This document shows, piece by piece, positions 34,870 through 43,245 of a DNA stretch of 64,000 nt. This stretch comes from Bacillus sp. ISL-37 (lineage in GTDB: Bacteria; Bacillota; Bacilli; Bacillales; Cytobacillaceae): positions 1-64,000 of the forward strand of contig NZ_JAGGQL010000029.1 of assembly GCF_018613315.1 (NCBI RefSeq), in the 5' to 3' direction. A model generated the notes under the pieces. The model searched no databases. It saw only the letters and a list, made by a program, of their open reading frames with translations, and was not told the DNA's origin. How positions within the stretch are numbered: the first letter of the stretch is position 1; the number at the start of each line of letters is the position of its first letter. Made by a program: the position numbers and the translations under genes.

Positions 34870-35001
34870 ATGAAAAAAAAGAAGGATGATCAATTCAAAT
34901 TAAGCTATGAATCCGACGGGAAAATGGATGATAAGAAAAATGAAGAAAAGAAGAAGAACAAAAGTGCAAACTTTTTTAACATAACGCCTGACAGCGAATA
35001 G
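34870..35001 (+). CDS. Small highly charged protein, unknown
   Basis: The 43-residue frame starts at ATG 34870 after TTAGGAGGAGTAGG. The sequence is mainly Lys, Asp, Glu and Asn (MKKKKDDQFKLSYESDGK then DDKKNEEKKKNKSANFFN) and is probably disordered. A longer in-frame start at 34783 lacks a ribosome site. It ends 21 bp before the next gene and may share its transcript. I do not recognise a family. Confidence 0.55.
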   Translation: MKKKKDDQFKLSYESDGKMDDKKNEEKKKNKSANFFNITPDSE

Positions 35002-35022
35002 AGGCAGTGAAGGAGTAAAAAT

Positions 35023-35541
35023 ATGGCTCTAGAACAAATTGAACGCGCAACTGAAGAAGATTTGCCAGTGATCCGCTCAATGTTTGCGGAATGCAAAGAG
35101 TACCTTGAGTCGAGAGGCATTTTACAATGGGATGAAAAATACCCTAACCATGAGTATTTCGAAAATGCGATGCAGGGTGAAGAGTTGTTTATCTTGAAAA
35201 AAGGCGAGGACACCATTGGAGTGATGGTCCTTGATGAGTGGCAGGCTCCGGAATGGGAGAATGCCAATTGGTCTAAAACGGAAGGAAAGCCGATGATTCT
35301 CCATTCGTTTTGTGTTGATCCATCTGCTCAGGGTGGCGGGTATGGAAGTAAGATGCTGCAGTTTGCCGAGGACTTTGCGAAGGATCACGGATATGGTGTG
35401 CTCCGGCTAGATACCTACTCCGGAAATGAGGGCGCGGTCTCCTTTTATGAAAAAAGGGGGTATACAATTACCGGAAGAGTCATGATGAATGGAAAGCCAG
35501 AAGGACATGAATTATATGTTTGCTTCGAAAAATTGTTCTGA
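35023..35541 (+). CDS. GNAT family N-acetyltransferase
   Basis: The 172-residue GNAT domain carries the acetyl-CoA loop VDPSAQGGGYGSKMLQ (about 102-117) and the C-terminal NEGAVSFYEKRGYTITGR typical of the family. AAGGAG lies 6-7 bases before the ATG. Substrate unknown. Confidence 0.87.
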   Translation: MALEQIERATEEDLPVIRSMFAECKEYLESRGILQWDEKYPNHEYFENAMQGEELFILKKGEDTIGVMVLDEWQAPEWENANWSKTEGKPMILHSFCVDPSAQGGGYGSKMLQFAEDFAKDHGYGVLRLDTYSGNEGAVSFYEKRGYTITGRVMMNGKPEGHELYVCFEKLF

Positions 35542-35548
35542 TATAGAT

Positions 35549-35588
35549 AGAAACCCTGTCTCCGCTGCAAATGGAGTCAGGGTTTCTA
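35549..35588. terminator. Bidirectional terminator
   Basis: AGAAACCCTG and CAGGGTTTCT pair, with CTCC/GGAG inside, between convergent genes that end at 35541 and 35593. Confidence 0.75.
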
Positions 35589-35592
35589 ACTT

Positions 35593-35883
35593 TTATAGTT
35601 TTACAATGACCTCAGTACCATCATGCAATCTCGCATCAACAAGCACAGTTCCTTTGTGCTTGCCCAGTTCGCGGATGATTTCATTCATCAGCTGCTTGTT
35701 TAGTAAAGTATCGAAAAGCGTGGAGGGAATATGTTTTTGTTCAAGGTCTTGATTTGCCCATTTATGCATCTGGTTCCTGAATCTTTTAGAAGCAAGAATG
35801 GAACTAGCAGTTTTTAAAAGTGTGTAAGGGACTGGGAGGTGTAATGCGATCTTATTAGGTGTTTTGATTTTTATTTTCAGCAT
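35593..35883 (-). CDS. Small protein paralogous to the C-terminal part of its neighbour
   Basis: The 96-residue product aligns with the 35889-36275 product after its SHOCT-like N-terminus. LKIKIKTPNKIALHLPVPYTLL matches LKIRVVSKENDNVNVNVPIKLV in pattern (split here for comparison), and both end in a GT/GD-V-(K/I)-V strand. It looks like a duplicated domain lacking the SHOCT-like part. It is the third gene of a minus-strand operon. Function unknown. Confidence 0.6.
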   Translation of the reverse strand: MLKIKIKTPNKIALHLPVPYTLLKTASSILASKRFRNQMHKWANQDLEQKHIPSTLFDTLLNKQLMNEIIRELGKHKGTVLVDARLHDGTEVIVKL

Positions 35884-35888
35884 ACGTT

Positions 35889-36275
35889 TTACTCAATGAC
35901 GACTTTAACTGTATCGCCGTTTGCTGATTGGATGTCAACGATGTTGCCGTCCAGCTCATTTTCGATTGCATCGATCAGCATGTTGATATCAAGATCCTTG
36001 ACGTATTGCTGGGATTGAGGGATGCCTGCAGCGATGCTGTGACCCGTTTTGAGAAGTGCTTTTACGAGCTTGATCGGCACATTGACGTTCACATTGTCAT
36101 TCTCCTTGGATACAACCCGGATTTTTAATGCTTTATCTAAGTATTTATTTTGTTTGTTAGGCAATGCAGGCGTTTCTTTTTCCTTGAGTACGGCAATCAG
36201 CTGGGCACCTTTTTCGGAATCAATTTTTCCTTCTTGTACCATTGTTAAAATCTTTGCAATTTCTTCACTCATCAT
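35889..36275 (-). CDS. SHOCT-like/YvlB N-terminal-type protein
   Basis: The 128-residue protein begins with a short helical module, EEIAKILTMVQEGKIDSEKG, like the SHOCT-like domain at the N-terminus of YvlB/LiaX proteins. A conserved domain follows that ends NIVDIQSANGDTVKVVIE. YvlB/LiaX proteins take part in cell-envelope stress responses. It begins 8 bp after the stop of the DUF2089 gene (ribosome site GGGGGAA). Confidence 0.7.
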   Translation of the reverse strand: MMSEEIAKILTMVQEGKIDSEKGAQLIAVLKEKETPALPNKQNKYLDKALKIRVVSKENDNVNVNVPIKLVKALLKTGHSIAAGIPQSQQYVKDLDINMLIDAIENELDGNIVDIQSANGDTVKVVIE

Positions 36276-36283
36276 AATTCCCC

Positions 36284-36649
36284 CTATTCACCTTTTAAAA
36301 GTTTGATCGCATCTTCTGGAGAAATTTCACCCTTCTCCAGCATCGCAACGATTTTCTTCTCATCGAGCTCATTTTTCTTTTGAGTGTCATATCCAAGGGC
36401 AGTGATAATATCGTTAAGCTTTCCCCGGACGGTCGGATAGGAAATGCCGAGTTCTTTTTCCACTTCTTTAATATTTCCGCGGGATACAAGGAAGGTTTCA
36501 ACAAACTGAAGCTGTTCCTTTGTTAAAGAAGCAAGCTTTGAAAGTTCGAATTCATTTTCAATGGTTGTATCACAGTGATTGCATTTTAGCTTGGTAATTT
36601 TAAGGGTTTGGCTACAAACAGGACAATTCGTTAATACAGGATATGCCAT
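36284..36649 (-). CDS. DUF2089 family protein (zinc ribbon plus HTH)
   Basis: The 121-residue protein has an N-terminal zinc ribbon (CPVC at about 9-12 and CNHC at about 23-26). A sigma-70 region 4-like helix-turn-helix follows (about 55-90: GNIKEVEKELGISYPTVRGKL), and a C-terminal LEKGEISPEDAIKLLKG segment resembles SHOCT-like modules. It is the likely transcription regulator of this three-gene operon. AAGGAGG precedes the ATG. The upstream 36650-36770 sequence is almost pure A/T and must contain the promoter. Confidence 0.8.
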   Translation of the reverse strand: MAYPVLTNCPVCSQTLKITKLKCNHCDTTIENEFELSKLASLTKEQLQFVETFLVSRGNIKEVEKELGISYPTVRGKLNDIITALGYDTQKKNELDEKKIVAMLEKGEISPEDAIKLLKGE

Positions 36650-36770
36650 GACTGCCTCCTTTCGATTGTGTTTAGTTATATATTATATGTATTAATTAAA
36701 AATGTAAATATTTAATTAAATAATTATTAATAAAATTAATTTTATAATTAAATATATAAAAATAAATTTA

Positions 36771-36799
36771 AAAAACCTATCCTAATCAGGACAGGTTTT
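36771..36799 (-). terminator. Terminator of the GNAT gene at 36907
   Basis: AAAACCTaTCC and GGAcAGGTTTT form a stem with A/T runs, about 110 bp after the GNAT stop on the minus strand. Confidence 0.55.
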
Positions 36800-36906
36800 A
36801 AGCTTAAATGCGCGGATCGACATAATCAGGTAATCCGTAATAATGCCATAAATGTATTCAGTTGTAGTTTCTTAGTTTCATTTACAATTGGAGGAGTAAT
36901 TCTTCC

Positions 36907-37365
36907 CTATATTTCTACCCTCATAAATTTGCTGACATCTTTGAATCCCAGCTTTTCATATAAGCGAATTGCTTTCTCGTTAAATGAAAAGACATTCAGC
37001 CTGACATCATCATAGCCGAGGTGTTTGAATTCCACCAGACTTTGCTCAATCAAGGATTTAGCGACACCATTCTGTCTGAACTCCTGTTTTACATATACAT
37101 CACTGATCCAGCCGATCTCCTTATGCGTAAACCAATCCTGGCTCCGGTCCACCAGCACCCAGGCAACCAAAGACTCATGAGTTCTCGCAACGAGAAAATA
37201 AGCCCCATGGTCCAGGGAATCCTTATAGGATGCTATCATCTTATCTTTGTTATCATCTGCCTGAATCCCAGTAGCCTCGGCCCTATTCACACCCGCCATG
37301 CTAAAAATCTCATCCAATTCACTTTCCGTTGCTTTGCCGTATTCTATTTCCACTTCATCACCCAA
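36907..37365 (-). CDS. GNAT family N-acetyltransferase
   Basis: The 152-residue GNAT protein has ISDVYVKQEFRQNGVAKSL (acetyl-CoA loop Q/R-X-X-G-X-A, about 90-108) and the end SFNEKAIRLYEKLGFKDVSK. Substrate unknown. It is divergent from pcp, with 125 bp between them. Confidence 0.85.
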   Translation of the reverse strand: MGDEVEIEYGKATESELDEIFSMAGVNRAEATGIQADDNKDKMIASYKDSLDHGAYFLVARTHESLVAWVLVDRSQDWFTHKEIGWISDVYVKQEFRQNGVAKSLIEQSLVEFKHLGYDDVRLNVFSFNEKAIRLYEKLGFKDVSKFMRVEI

Positions 37366-37490
37366 TACTTATTAGAATATTAAAACTAAAGCCAATTTTA
37401 CGAGTTTAAAAACTATATATCCATAGTTAACTATAGTAAAATTTTTAATACATCCAATTTAAGGTTGAACCGAGAAATGAGGTCTGCAAA

Positions 37491-38123
37491 ATGAAAGTTT
37501 TAGTATCCGGCTTCGAGCCGTTTGGCAAAATGAAAATCAATCCTACTGAGGAATTGTTGCTGGAAGCAGAAAGCTTTGAGATTGAGAATGTGGAAATCTC
37601 AACGATCCTATTGCCGGTCAATTATGATGAGTGCGCGGAAGAATTAATAAAAAAGATGGATGCTATCCAGCCGGATGTGGTGATCTCCTGCGGTCTGGCA
37701 GCAGGCAGGACGGCGATTACTCCGGAGCGGATCGGAATCAATGTAAAGGATACGGGTTCTGGTGATCCTTATCCAGATAATAAAGGCAAGATACCAACAG
37801 ATGAAATGATCGATGAGGATGGACCGGATGGCTTGTTTGCCACCTTGCCCAACCGTCTGATCGAGAAGAATCTGAAGGAACTGAACATTCCTGCAGCTGT
37901 GTCAAACAGTGCCGGTACATTTATTTGCAATAATACCTTATATGCTGTTTTAAATCATATTCGAAAAAATAATCTGCACATCAAGGCTGGATTTATCCAT
38001 TTTCCTGCATCGACGAAAATGTCAGCCCTCAATCCCTCACTGCCGTCATTGCCCCAGGAAACAATGGCCCAAGCACTGAAGGTAATTGTTGAAACGTGTG
38101 CCACGGTTGGAGTAAGACAATAA
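37491..38123 (+). CDS. pcp: Pyrrolidone-carboxylate peptidase (pyroglutamyl peptidase I)
   Basis: The 210-residue cytoplasmic enzyme removes N-terminal pyroglutamate from peptides. The catalytic triad is visible: Glu79 in TPERIGIN, Cys146 in AGTFICNN and His170 in GFIHFPA. The PFGKMKINP loop near the N-terminus is also conserved. The pyroglutamate it frees is the substrate of the PxpABC 5-oxoprolinase encoded just downstream, beyond a 295-bp repeat element. Confidence 0.94.
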   Translation: MKVLVSGFEPFGKMKINPTEELLLEAESFEIENVEISTILLPVNYDECAEELIKKMDAIQPDVVISCGLAAGRTAITPERIGINVKDTGSGDPYPDNKGKIPTDEMIDEDGPDGLFATLPNRLIEKNLKELNIPAAVSNSAGTFICNNTLYAVLNHIRKNNLHIKAGFIHFPASTKMSALNPSLPSLPQETMAQALKVIVETCATVGVRQ

Positions 38124-38196
38124 GAGAGGATGCCAGATGAAACTTGTCTGGCATTTTAATACTTTATAAAGTTTAACTTTTTGCATTAAGATTATT

Positions 38197-38491
38197 GTCT
38201 AGCTCCAGCGCCTAGCCCCTCGAGGTCGCTTGTCCAGTGTCGCCTCCTAGAAACTCCGAAACTTCAACACCGCCGGCTGAAGCAAAAAGCGCTTCTTTGT
38301 CGGAGTCTCCAGTTTCTGCGTTTCTGGACAGTCGGCTATACTTTTCGAGTTCGGTCCGCCCAATGAAGTCAAAGAGCGACTTCAGCGGTCGGCCCTCCGA
38401 GGCACACGATGTGCTAGACCCGCCAGCCACAGGACGTGGCGTTATCGGCGGGCAGCGCTTGTCGGGGCTGACCAAGGCGCTTGCGCTTTTC
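38197..38491 (+). repeat. GC-rich structured intergenic repeat between pcp and pxpB
   Basis: This stretch is markedly richer in G+C than its surroundings. It starts GTCTAGCTCCAGCGCC and ends AAGGCGCTTGCGCTTTTCT. The ends pair with each other: AGCGCC (38207-38212) with GGCGCT (38476-38481), and CCCC (38216-38219) with GGGG (38464-38467). Inside lies a GAAGTC/GACTTC hairpin. From memory, sequences opening CTAGCTCCAGCGCCTAGCCCCTCG are frequent between genes in Bacillus-group genomes. Open frames across it on both strands are artefacts. Confidence 0.75.
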
Positions 38492-38508
38492 TGAAAAGGA
38501 GAGAAGAG

Positions 38509-39225
38509 ATGGAGTTTAAAATTTCGCCTTTGGGTGATGTGGCTGTAGTTTTGTCATTTGGTAATGAAATTAATGAAAGAACGAACAGGCAAATACAGCT
38601 CTTCGTTAGCAACCTGGAAAAAGAAAAGATTAGAGGCATCATAGAATGGGTGCCTGCCTATACATCTCTAACGATTTATTACCAACCTGAGATGATCGCC
38701 TATGAATCTCTCAAAGCTGAGCTTGAAAAAGTCAGCCTGTCTCCCGGGGATTCTAAATCAGACAGGAAGTTCGTCTATGAAATACCAGTCTGTTATGGCG
38801 GAGAATGGGGCCAGGATTTGGCTTATATCGCTGATTATCATGGCCTGGAGAAGCAGGAAGTCATCAATATTCATGCAAACAGGGAATACCTCATCTATAT
38901 GATGGGATTTATGCCTGGGTTTCCGTATCTCGGTGGCTTGCCTGAAAAGCTGGCTGTGCCGAGGCTCGAGAAGCCAAGGCAGAGTGTGATGCCCGGTGCT
39001 GTCGGGATTGGCGGGAATCAGACAGGTATTTATCCTGCTGATGTTCCTTCAGGATGGAGGATTATTGGTACCACTCCTGTTACCTTGTTTTCTCCGGAGA
39101 AGGAGGAGCCATTCCTGTTCAGTTCGGGTCATTATATTAAATTTGTACCAATCAGTGAGGAGCAATTTTTGACGATTAAACAAATGGGCGATACATACAA
39201 GGTGAAAAGGATTGAAAAGAGGTGA
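38509..39225 (+). CDS. pxpB: 5-oxoprolinase subunit PxpB (KipI family)
   Basis: The 238-residue protein belongs to the KipI/PxpB family. Family marks are FKISPLGDVAVVLSFG at the start, IYMMGFMPGFPYLGGLPEKL in the middle and GIYPADVPSGWRIIGTTP. With PxpA and PxpC it forms the ATP-dependent enzyme that opens 5-oxoproline to glutamate. AAAAGGAGAG precedes the ATG. KipI in B. subtilis inhibits the sporulation kinase KinA, but the three-gene context favours the metabolic role. Confidence 0.92.
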   Translation: MEFKISPLGDVAVVLSFGNEINERTNRQIQLFVSNLEKEKIRGIIEWVPAYTSLTIYYQPEMIAYESLKAELEKVSLSPGDSKSDRKFVYEIPVCYGGEWGQDLAYIADYHGLEKQEVINIHANREYLIYMMGFMPGFPYLGGLPEKLAVPRLEKPRQSVMPGAVGIGGNQTGIYPADVPSGWRIIGTTPVTLFSPEKEEPFLFSSGHYIKFVPISEEQFLTIKQMGDTYKVKRIEKR

Positions 39226-39231
39226 TGTAAA

Positions 39232-39999
39232 GTGTTGAGTGTCGATCTTAATTGTGATTTAGGTGAAAGCTACGGATTATTTAGAATTGGCAATGACAAG
39301 GAAGTGTTAAAGCATATCACTTCTGCCAACATCGCCTGTGGGTATCATGCCGGTGATCATAATGTCATGATGGAAACGGTGAAAATGGCAAAAACATATG
39401 GGGTGAAGATTGGTGCGCATCCTGGCTTTCCGGATTTGCATGGTTTCGGCAGGAGAGAAATGAAGATGAGTGCGGAGGAAATTTACAATCTGACTATATA
39501 CCAGATTGGCGCTCTTGCTGCGATAGCGAAGTCTTGTGGCACAAAAGTCGAACATGTTAAGCCACATGGCGCATTGTACAATATGGCTGGAAAAGATAAA
39601 GCAACCGCCGATGCCGTTGCGGGGGCAGTGGCAGATGCCGATCCAACACTTGTTTTATTCGGACTTGCAGGCAGCTGGCTCGTGAAAGCGGGTGAGAAAA
39701 AAGGTCTGCAAGTGGCGCATGAAGTGTTTGCAGACCGAACCTATCAGCCTGATGGTTCGCTGACACCGCGTTCGGAGACAAACGCGATCATCCACGATCC
39801 TGACTTAGCAATAAAAAGAGTAATCAGGATGGTACGTGAAGGAAGAGTTGAGACAGTTGACGGGACAGAGATTGAAATCAAGGCAGATACGATTTGCATC
39901 CATGGAGATGAACCACAGGCTCTTGATTTTGCAGTGAGATTAAATGAGGCATTAAAGGCTGAAGGAATAGAAGTCGGCAGAGGCTGGGATTATATATGA
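39232..39999 (+). CDS. pxpA: 5-oxoprolinase subunit PxpA (LamB/YcsF family)
   Basis: The 255-residue protein starts SVDLNCDLGESYGLFRIGND, the hallmark of LamB/YcsF. It also contains ANIACGYHAGDHNVM, GAHPGFPDLHGFGRR and IHGDEPQAL, likely metal and substrate sites. It starts at GTG 39232 with AGAGGTGATG ahead, six bases after the pxpB stop, and overlaps pxpC by 4 bp. Confidence 0.93.
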   Translation: MLSVDLNCDLGESYGLFRIGNDKEVLKHITSANIACGYHAGDHNVMMETVKMAKTYGVKIGAHPGFPDLHGFGRREMKMSAEEIYNLTIYQIGALAAIAKSCGTKVEHVKPHGALYNMAGKDKATADAVAGAVADADPTLVLFGLAGSWLVKAGEKKGLQVAHEVFADRTYQPDGSLTPRSETNAIIHDPDLAIKRVIRMVREGRVETVDGTEIEIKADTICIHGDEPQALDFAVRLNEALKAEGIEVGRGWDYI

Positions 40000-40937
40000 C
40001 GGAACCCTTGTTTAAAGTCCTAAAGCCGGGCCTGCAGACAACAGTACAGGATCTAGGGAGAACAGGTTATCAGCAGTATGGCATCAGCCCTTCAGGAGCG
40101 ATGGATCCCTATTCTTTGCAAATGTCCAATCTCCTGGTCGGGAATCCTCTTCATGAAGCAGGGCTGGAAGCTACGATGATGGGACCCAGTCTTGTAGCAT
40201 TGAAGGATGTGTCGATTGCCATTTGCGGAGGAAATCTTCAGCCAATGGTGAACAAGAAGGTTGTATCGATGTGGAAAAGTTTCGTTTTAAGAAAAGGAGA
40301 TATTCTGTCATTTGGTAAAGTGGAAGGCGGGGCAAGGGCGTACATTGGATTTGCCGGCGGAATTGATGTCCCGCTCGTGCTAGGCAGCAAATCCACGTTT
40401 ATCAATGGCGAGATGGGCGGTTTTAATGGCCGGGCACTAGATGCAGGGGATATTGTAAAGGGAAGACCTTTTGTCCGGAAAAATCGCTTTTTACATAAAG
40501 AATTTATACCTGAATATAATGCCCAGCTTGAAATACGGGTGATTCTCGGCCCCCATCTGGAAAAATTTCATCCTGATGCCATAAAGCGATTTTTATCAAA
40601 TGAATACACGATATCACCGCAATCAAACAGAATGGGTTATCGTCTTGAAGGACCAGAACTTGGGCACATTGAGGGTGCTGATATTATTTCTGATGCCATT
40701 CCGGCAGGAGGAATCCAGGTGCCTTCTAACGGGCAGCCAATCATTTTGATGTCAGAACGACAGACTACAGGCGGCTACGCCAGGATTGCCACAGTGATTT
40801 CTGTCGACCTTCCTCTGCTTGCACAGGCAATGCCTGGAACAAAAATCCGGTTTGCTGAAATCACCATAGAAGAAGCGCAGGAGCTTTATCGGAAACAGAG
40901 AAAACTCCTCAATGTCCTTTCTATTGTTTCGAGATAA
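39996..40937 (+). CDS. pxpC: 5-oxoprolinase subunit PxpC (KipA / biotin-dependent carboxyltransferase family)
   Basis: The 313-residue protein carries LKPGLQTTVQDLGRTGYQQY at the start and SNRMGYRLEGPEL near residue 205, both conserved in PxpC/KipA. It shares its fold with the urea-carboxylase CT domain. The ATGA overlap with pxpA shows tight coupling. The operon ends in a good terminator. Order pxpB-pxpA-pxpC is a common one. Confidence 0.92.
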   Translation: MTEPLFKVLKPGLQTTVQDLGRTGYQQYGISPSGAMDPYSLQMSNLLVGNPLHEAGLEATMMGPSLVALKDVSIAICGGNLQPMVNKKVVSMWKSFVLRKGDILSFGKVEGGARAYIGFAGGIDVPLVLGSKSTFINGEMGGFNGRALDAGDIVKGRPFVRKNRFLHKEFIPEYNAQLEIRVILGPHLEKFHPDAIKRFLSNEYTISPQSNRMGYRLEGPELGHIEGADIISDAIPAGGIQVPSNGQPIILMSERQTTGGYARIATVISVDLPLLAQAMPGTKIRFAEITIEEAQELYRKQRKLLNVLSIVSR

Positions 40938-40951
40938 CTAACCTTCTAGTG

Positions 40952-40983
40952 AGACCTGACTATTCAGTATCAGGTCTTTTTGA
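40952..40983 (+). terminator. pxpBAC terminator
   Basis: AGACCTGA and TCAGGTCT form an 8-bp stem followed by TTTTTG. Confidence 0.8.
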
Positions 40984-41047
40984 ATTGTATAAAAACTTTT
41001 TTGCTGGAAATAACTGATAAAATCAGTATTTTTGGGGAGAGAGAAGC

Positions 41048-41563
41048 ATGTATCTATTATTGGTTATAGCAGTCTGGATTTTTTTCGCTTATAAATTTGT
41101 TGATTGGTCACAATGGAAAAAGCAATACTCAACCATTCTATTTTTTATGATGGTGAACCTGCTCTACAACACACTTTACTATAATCACACTCTATGGGCA
41201 TTCCGCGGAATAACAGCTGATTGGCTGAACCACTCGATCATCAATATCGCATTCACCTTTTTCATCTGTCCGGTTGGATTGATGATTTATCTGCAGCGTT
41301 TTCCATCAACAAGAAGGAACCAGTTGATCTATGTCGGCATATGGGTAGCCTTTTACACAATCATTGAGGCTCTGTTCGCTCACAGGGGAATGTATGTATA
41401 CGACAATGGCTGGAATAGCTGGCACAACATCTGGCTGAATTTGATTTTGTTTGTGGTTCTGTGGATACACTATCGTAAACCGGTGATCGCTTGGATCATT
41501 TCAATTCCGCTAGCGGTCATATTCTATTTATTTTTTCCGTTCCCGCTGGACAGCCTAAAGTAA
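41048..41563 (+). CDS. CBO0543-family membrane protein
   Basis: The 171-residue protein has five or six membrane helices, with the W-X-N-X-W-H-N-I-W (GWNSWHNIWLN) segment near residue 120 and the N-terminal FVDWSQWKKQYSTIL region found in CBO0543 proteins. These are common in spore-formers and have no known function. AGGGGAGAGAG-like purines lie before the ATG. A dispersed repeat begins two bases after its stop. Confidence 0.75.
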   Translation: MYLLLVIAVWIFFAYKFVDWSQWKKQYSTILFFMMVNLLYNTLYYNHTLWAFRGITADWLNHSIINIAFTFFICPVGLMIYLQRFPSTRRNQLIYVGIWVAFYTIIEALFAHRGMYVYDNGWNSWHNIWLNLILFVVLWIHYRKPVIAWIISIPLAVIFYLFFPFPLDSLK

Positions 41564-41564
41564 A

Positions 41565-41746
41565 GGCTCTTTTCTCAAACTTTGTTGCTATTAAGCACAC
41601 AATTGGATTGAATTACCTATATTTCTTCGTGAAATTGACGCTTCTAATGAGAAAAGAGCATGGAACTTCATACCGACCTGCAAAATGGGTATATATTAGG
41701 TTAAAATCGGCTTTAGGATTTTAACAACAATCTTTACGAAAACAGG
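41565..41746 (+). repeat. Dispersed intergenic repeat, copy 2
   Basis: This is a near copy of 5004-5187. GCTCTTTTCTC (41566-41576) is answered by GAGAAAAGAGC (41649-41659), and GTTAAAATC/GATTTTAAC make the second hairpin (41700-41725). ACAATCTTTACGAAAACAG follows. The middle (41580-41648) is more diverged than the inverted repeats. Confidence 0.75.
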
Positions 41747-41770
41747 CAAAGTAAAAAGAGGTGGCTTAAT

Positions 41771-41887
41771 TTGTTGATACAGAATGTATTGTCAGCACCT
41801 GTGTTTCTCGTTCTGCTCTTCCTGACTTATATCGCGATGTGGTTGTATATCAGCAGGCATGATGTCAGGCGGGAGAACAAAGAATAA
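41771..41887 (+). CDS. Single-pass membrane micro-protein (38 codons)
   Basis: AGAGGTGG (41757-41764) lies 6 bases before TTG 41771. The product is LLIQNVLSAPVFLVLLFLTY, then IAMWLYISRHDVRRENKE. One membrane helix (about 8-28) and a charged, positively biased tail suggest an inserted micro-protein with its C-terminus inside. It lies downstream of the repeat element and has no recognised family. Short length keeps confidence moderate. Confidence 0.5.
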   Translation: MLIQNVLSAPVFLVLLFLTYIAMWLYISRHDVRRENKE

Positions 41888-41994
41888 ACAGGTGGAATAA
41901 AGGAATATATTGAGCTTTTCAGGAAAAAGAAGCCCTGATTCAGGAATAAAACCAAATCAGGAATAGCGTGTCTGGTAATCCTGATAAAAAGACA

Positions 41995-42029
41995 AAAAAC
42001 ACGGCGGAACAGGTTCCACCGTGTTTTTT
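41995..42029 (-). terminator. Terminator of the MarR-MFS operon
   Basis: AAAAAACACGGcGGAA and TTCCaCCGTGTTTTTT form a long stem at the MFS stop; A and T runs lie on both sides. Confidence 0.85.
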
Positions 42030-43233
42030 AAGTTCGAACTTGTTGAGAAGCTTCCATGTAATGTTCTTTTGGCTTCTTTTTTACAACAAAAATCAAGGTG
42101 TAAGCAAGCAGCAGCCCGATAAGGAATATGATCGAGAATCCGTATATGAAGTGGTAGCTGGTATAGGAAGCCAGCAGGCCGAGTCCGGCAGATCCGAGAG
42201 CCATTCCTAAGTCCATCGACGAGAAGTACATCGCATTCGCGGTACCTTGTTTCTCCTTTGATACTGCGCTCACAGCAAGGGCTTGTAGAGTAGGCGCTAC
42301 TGTTCCATATGCTATTCCGTAAAAAACAGCAGCAATTAATAGAGTCAATGTGTTTTGAGTGAGGGCTAATAGCGTCAGTCCAATGATTCCTGAGATGACT
42401 GCAGGATAGATGATCAATCTATGCCCGTATTTATCGTACATCCTTCCTGAGACAGGCCGAATCATGACCATGACAATTGTTAGGACAAGGAAGAACAATG
42501 AGATTGTTGCCCCAAGGTTCGCTTCTTTTCCTAATTCACGGAGGAAACTCACAACTCCGCCGAGCGTGATGGAGAAGAATACGGTAAGAATTGCTGGTGT
42601 AAAGGCATGTCGGTCAAATGCATGCTCCCTGAAATTGACTTTTGGGACAGCTGCATTAGCTGGTTTTTGCGGACTTTTTACAAGGATATTCAGGAGCAAA
42701 GTAAGCAGAGTCAATCCAACTGAAAGAAGGATTAACATGTTGAAAGCAAAGTATTGCAGCATTGCCAGCGCAAGCATCGGACCAAGACTTGTCCCCACAC
42801 TTGTTGCCATTCCATAATAGCCAATTCCCTCACCAAGACGATGGGCAGGGATAATATTCGTAGCCATCGTAGAGAAAATGGTTGTGATGATCCCGAAACC
42901 AACTCCATGAAAAACTCTAAGAAGAAGCAAAATTGGCACAGAATCCTGGCCGAACCTCAAGCCAACGGAAATCGCTATAAACACAAGAGATATGAGGCTT
43001 AGTTTCTTATTGTCCATCTTCTGCATTAAGCTAGCGACAAATGGACGGGTAGCGATGGCTGAAACCATGAATACTGTTGTCATCAAGCCGCCCTGGCCAG
43101 GATTGTTTTTAATGTCCGTAATAAAAGCGGGGAAGCCGGCAGTCAGCAGCTGCAGGCATAGGAAAAATAAAAAAGCCATTATAATAATGGCCGTAAACTG
43201 TGCTGTCCACAACTTGGATGTTTTGTTCATCAT
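42028..43233 (-). CDS. MFS transporter (YwoG/drug-efflux-like)
   Basis: The 401-residue protein has 12 predicted helices. ATRPFVASLMQKMDNKKL is the motif-A loop between helices 2 and 3, and RPVSGRMYDKYGHRLIIYP its C-half repeat. It sits 12 bp behind a MarR regulator gene in one operon, which points to efflux of an antimicrobial or toxic metabolite. Substrate unknown. Confidence 0.85.
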   Translation of the reverse strand: MMNKTSKLWTAQFTAIIIMAFLFFLCLQLLTAGFPAFITDIKNNPGQGGLMTTVFMVSAIATRPFVASLMQKMDNKKLSLISLVFIAISVGLRFGQDSVPILLLLRVFHGVGFGIITTIFSTMATNIIPAHRLGEGIGYYGMATSVGTSLGPMLALAMLQYFAFNMLILLSVGLTLLTLLLNILVKSPQKPANAAVPKVNFREHAFDRHAFTPAILTVFFSITLGGVVSFLRELGKEANLGATISLFFLVLTIVMVMIRPVSGRMYDKYGHRLIIYPAVISGIIGLTLLALTQNTLTLLIAAVFYGIAYGTVAPTLQALAVSAVSKEKQGTANAMYFSSMDLGMALGSAGLGLLASYTSYHFIYGFSIIFLIGLLLAYTLIFVVKKKPKEHYMEASQQVRT

Positions 43234-43245
43234 CTTGCCTTCTTT

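Noticed and set aside
38212-38494. Protein-coding genes in the GC-rich repeat (open frames on both strands)
   Set aside because: The frames overlap each other, have no ribosome sites and coincide with a structured repeat; openness follows from high G+C.
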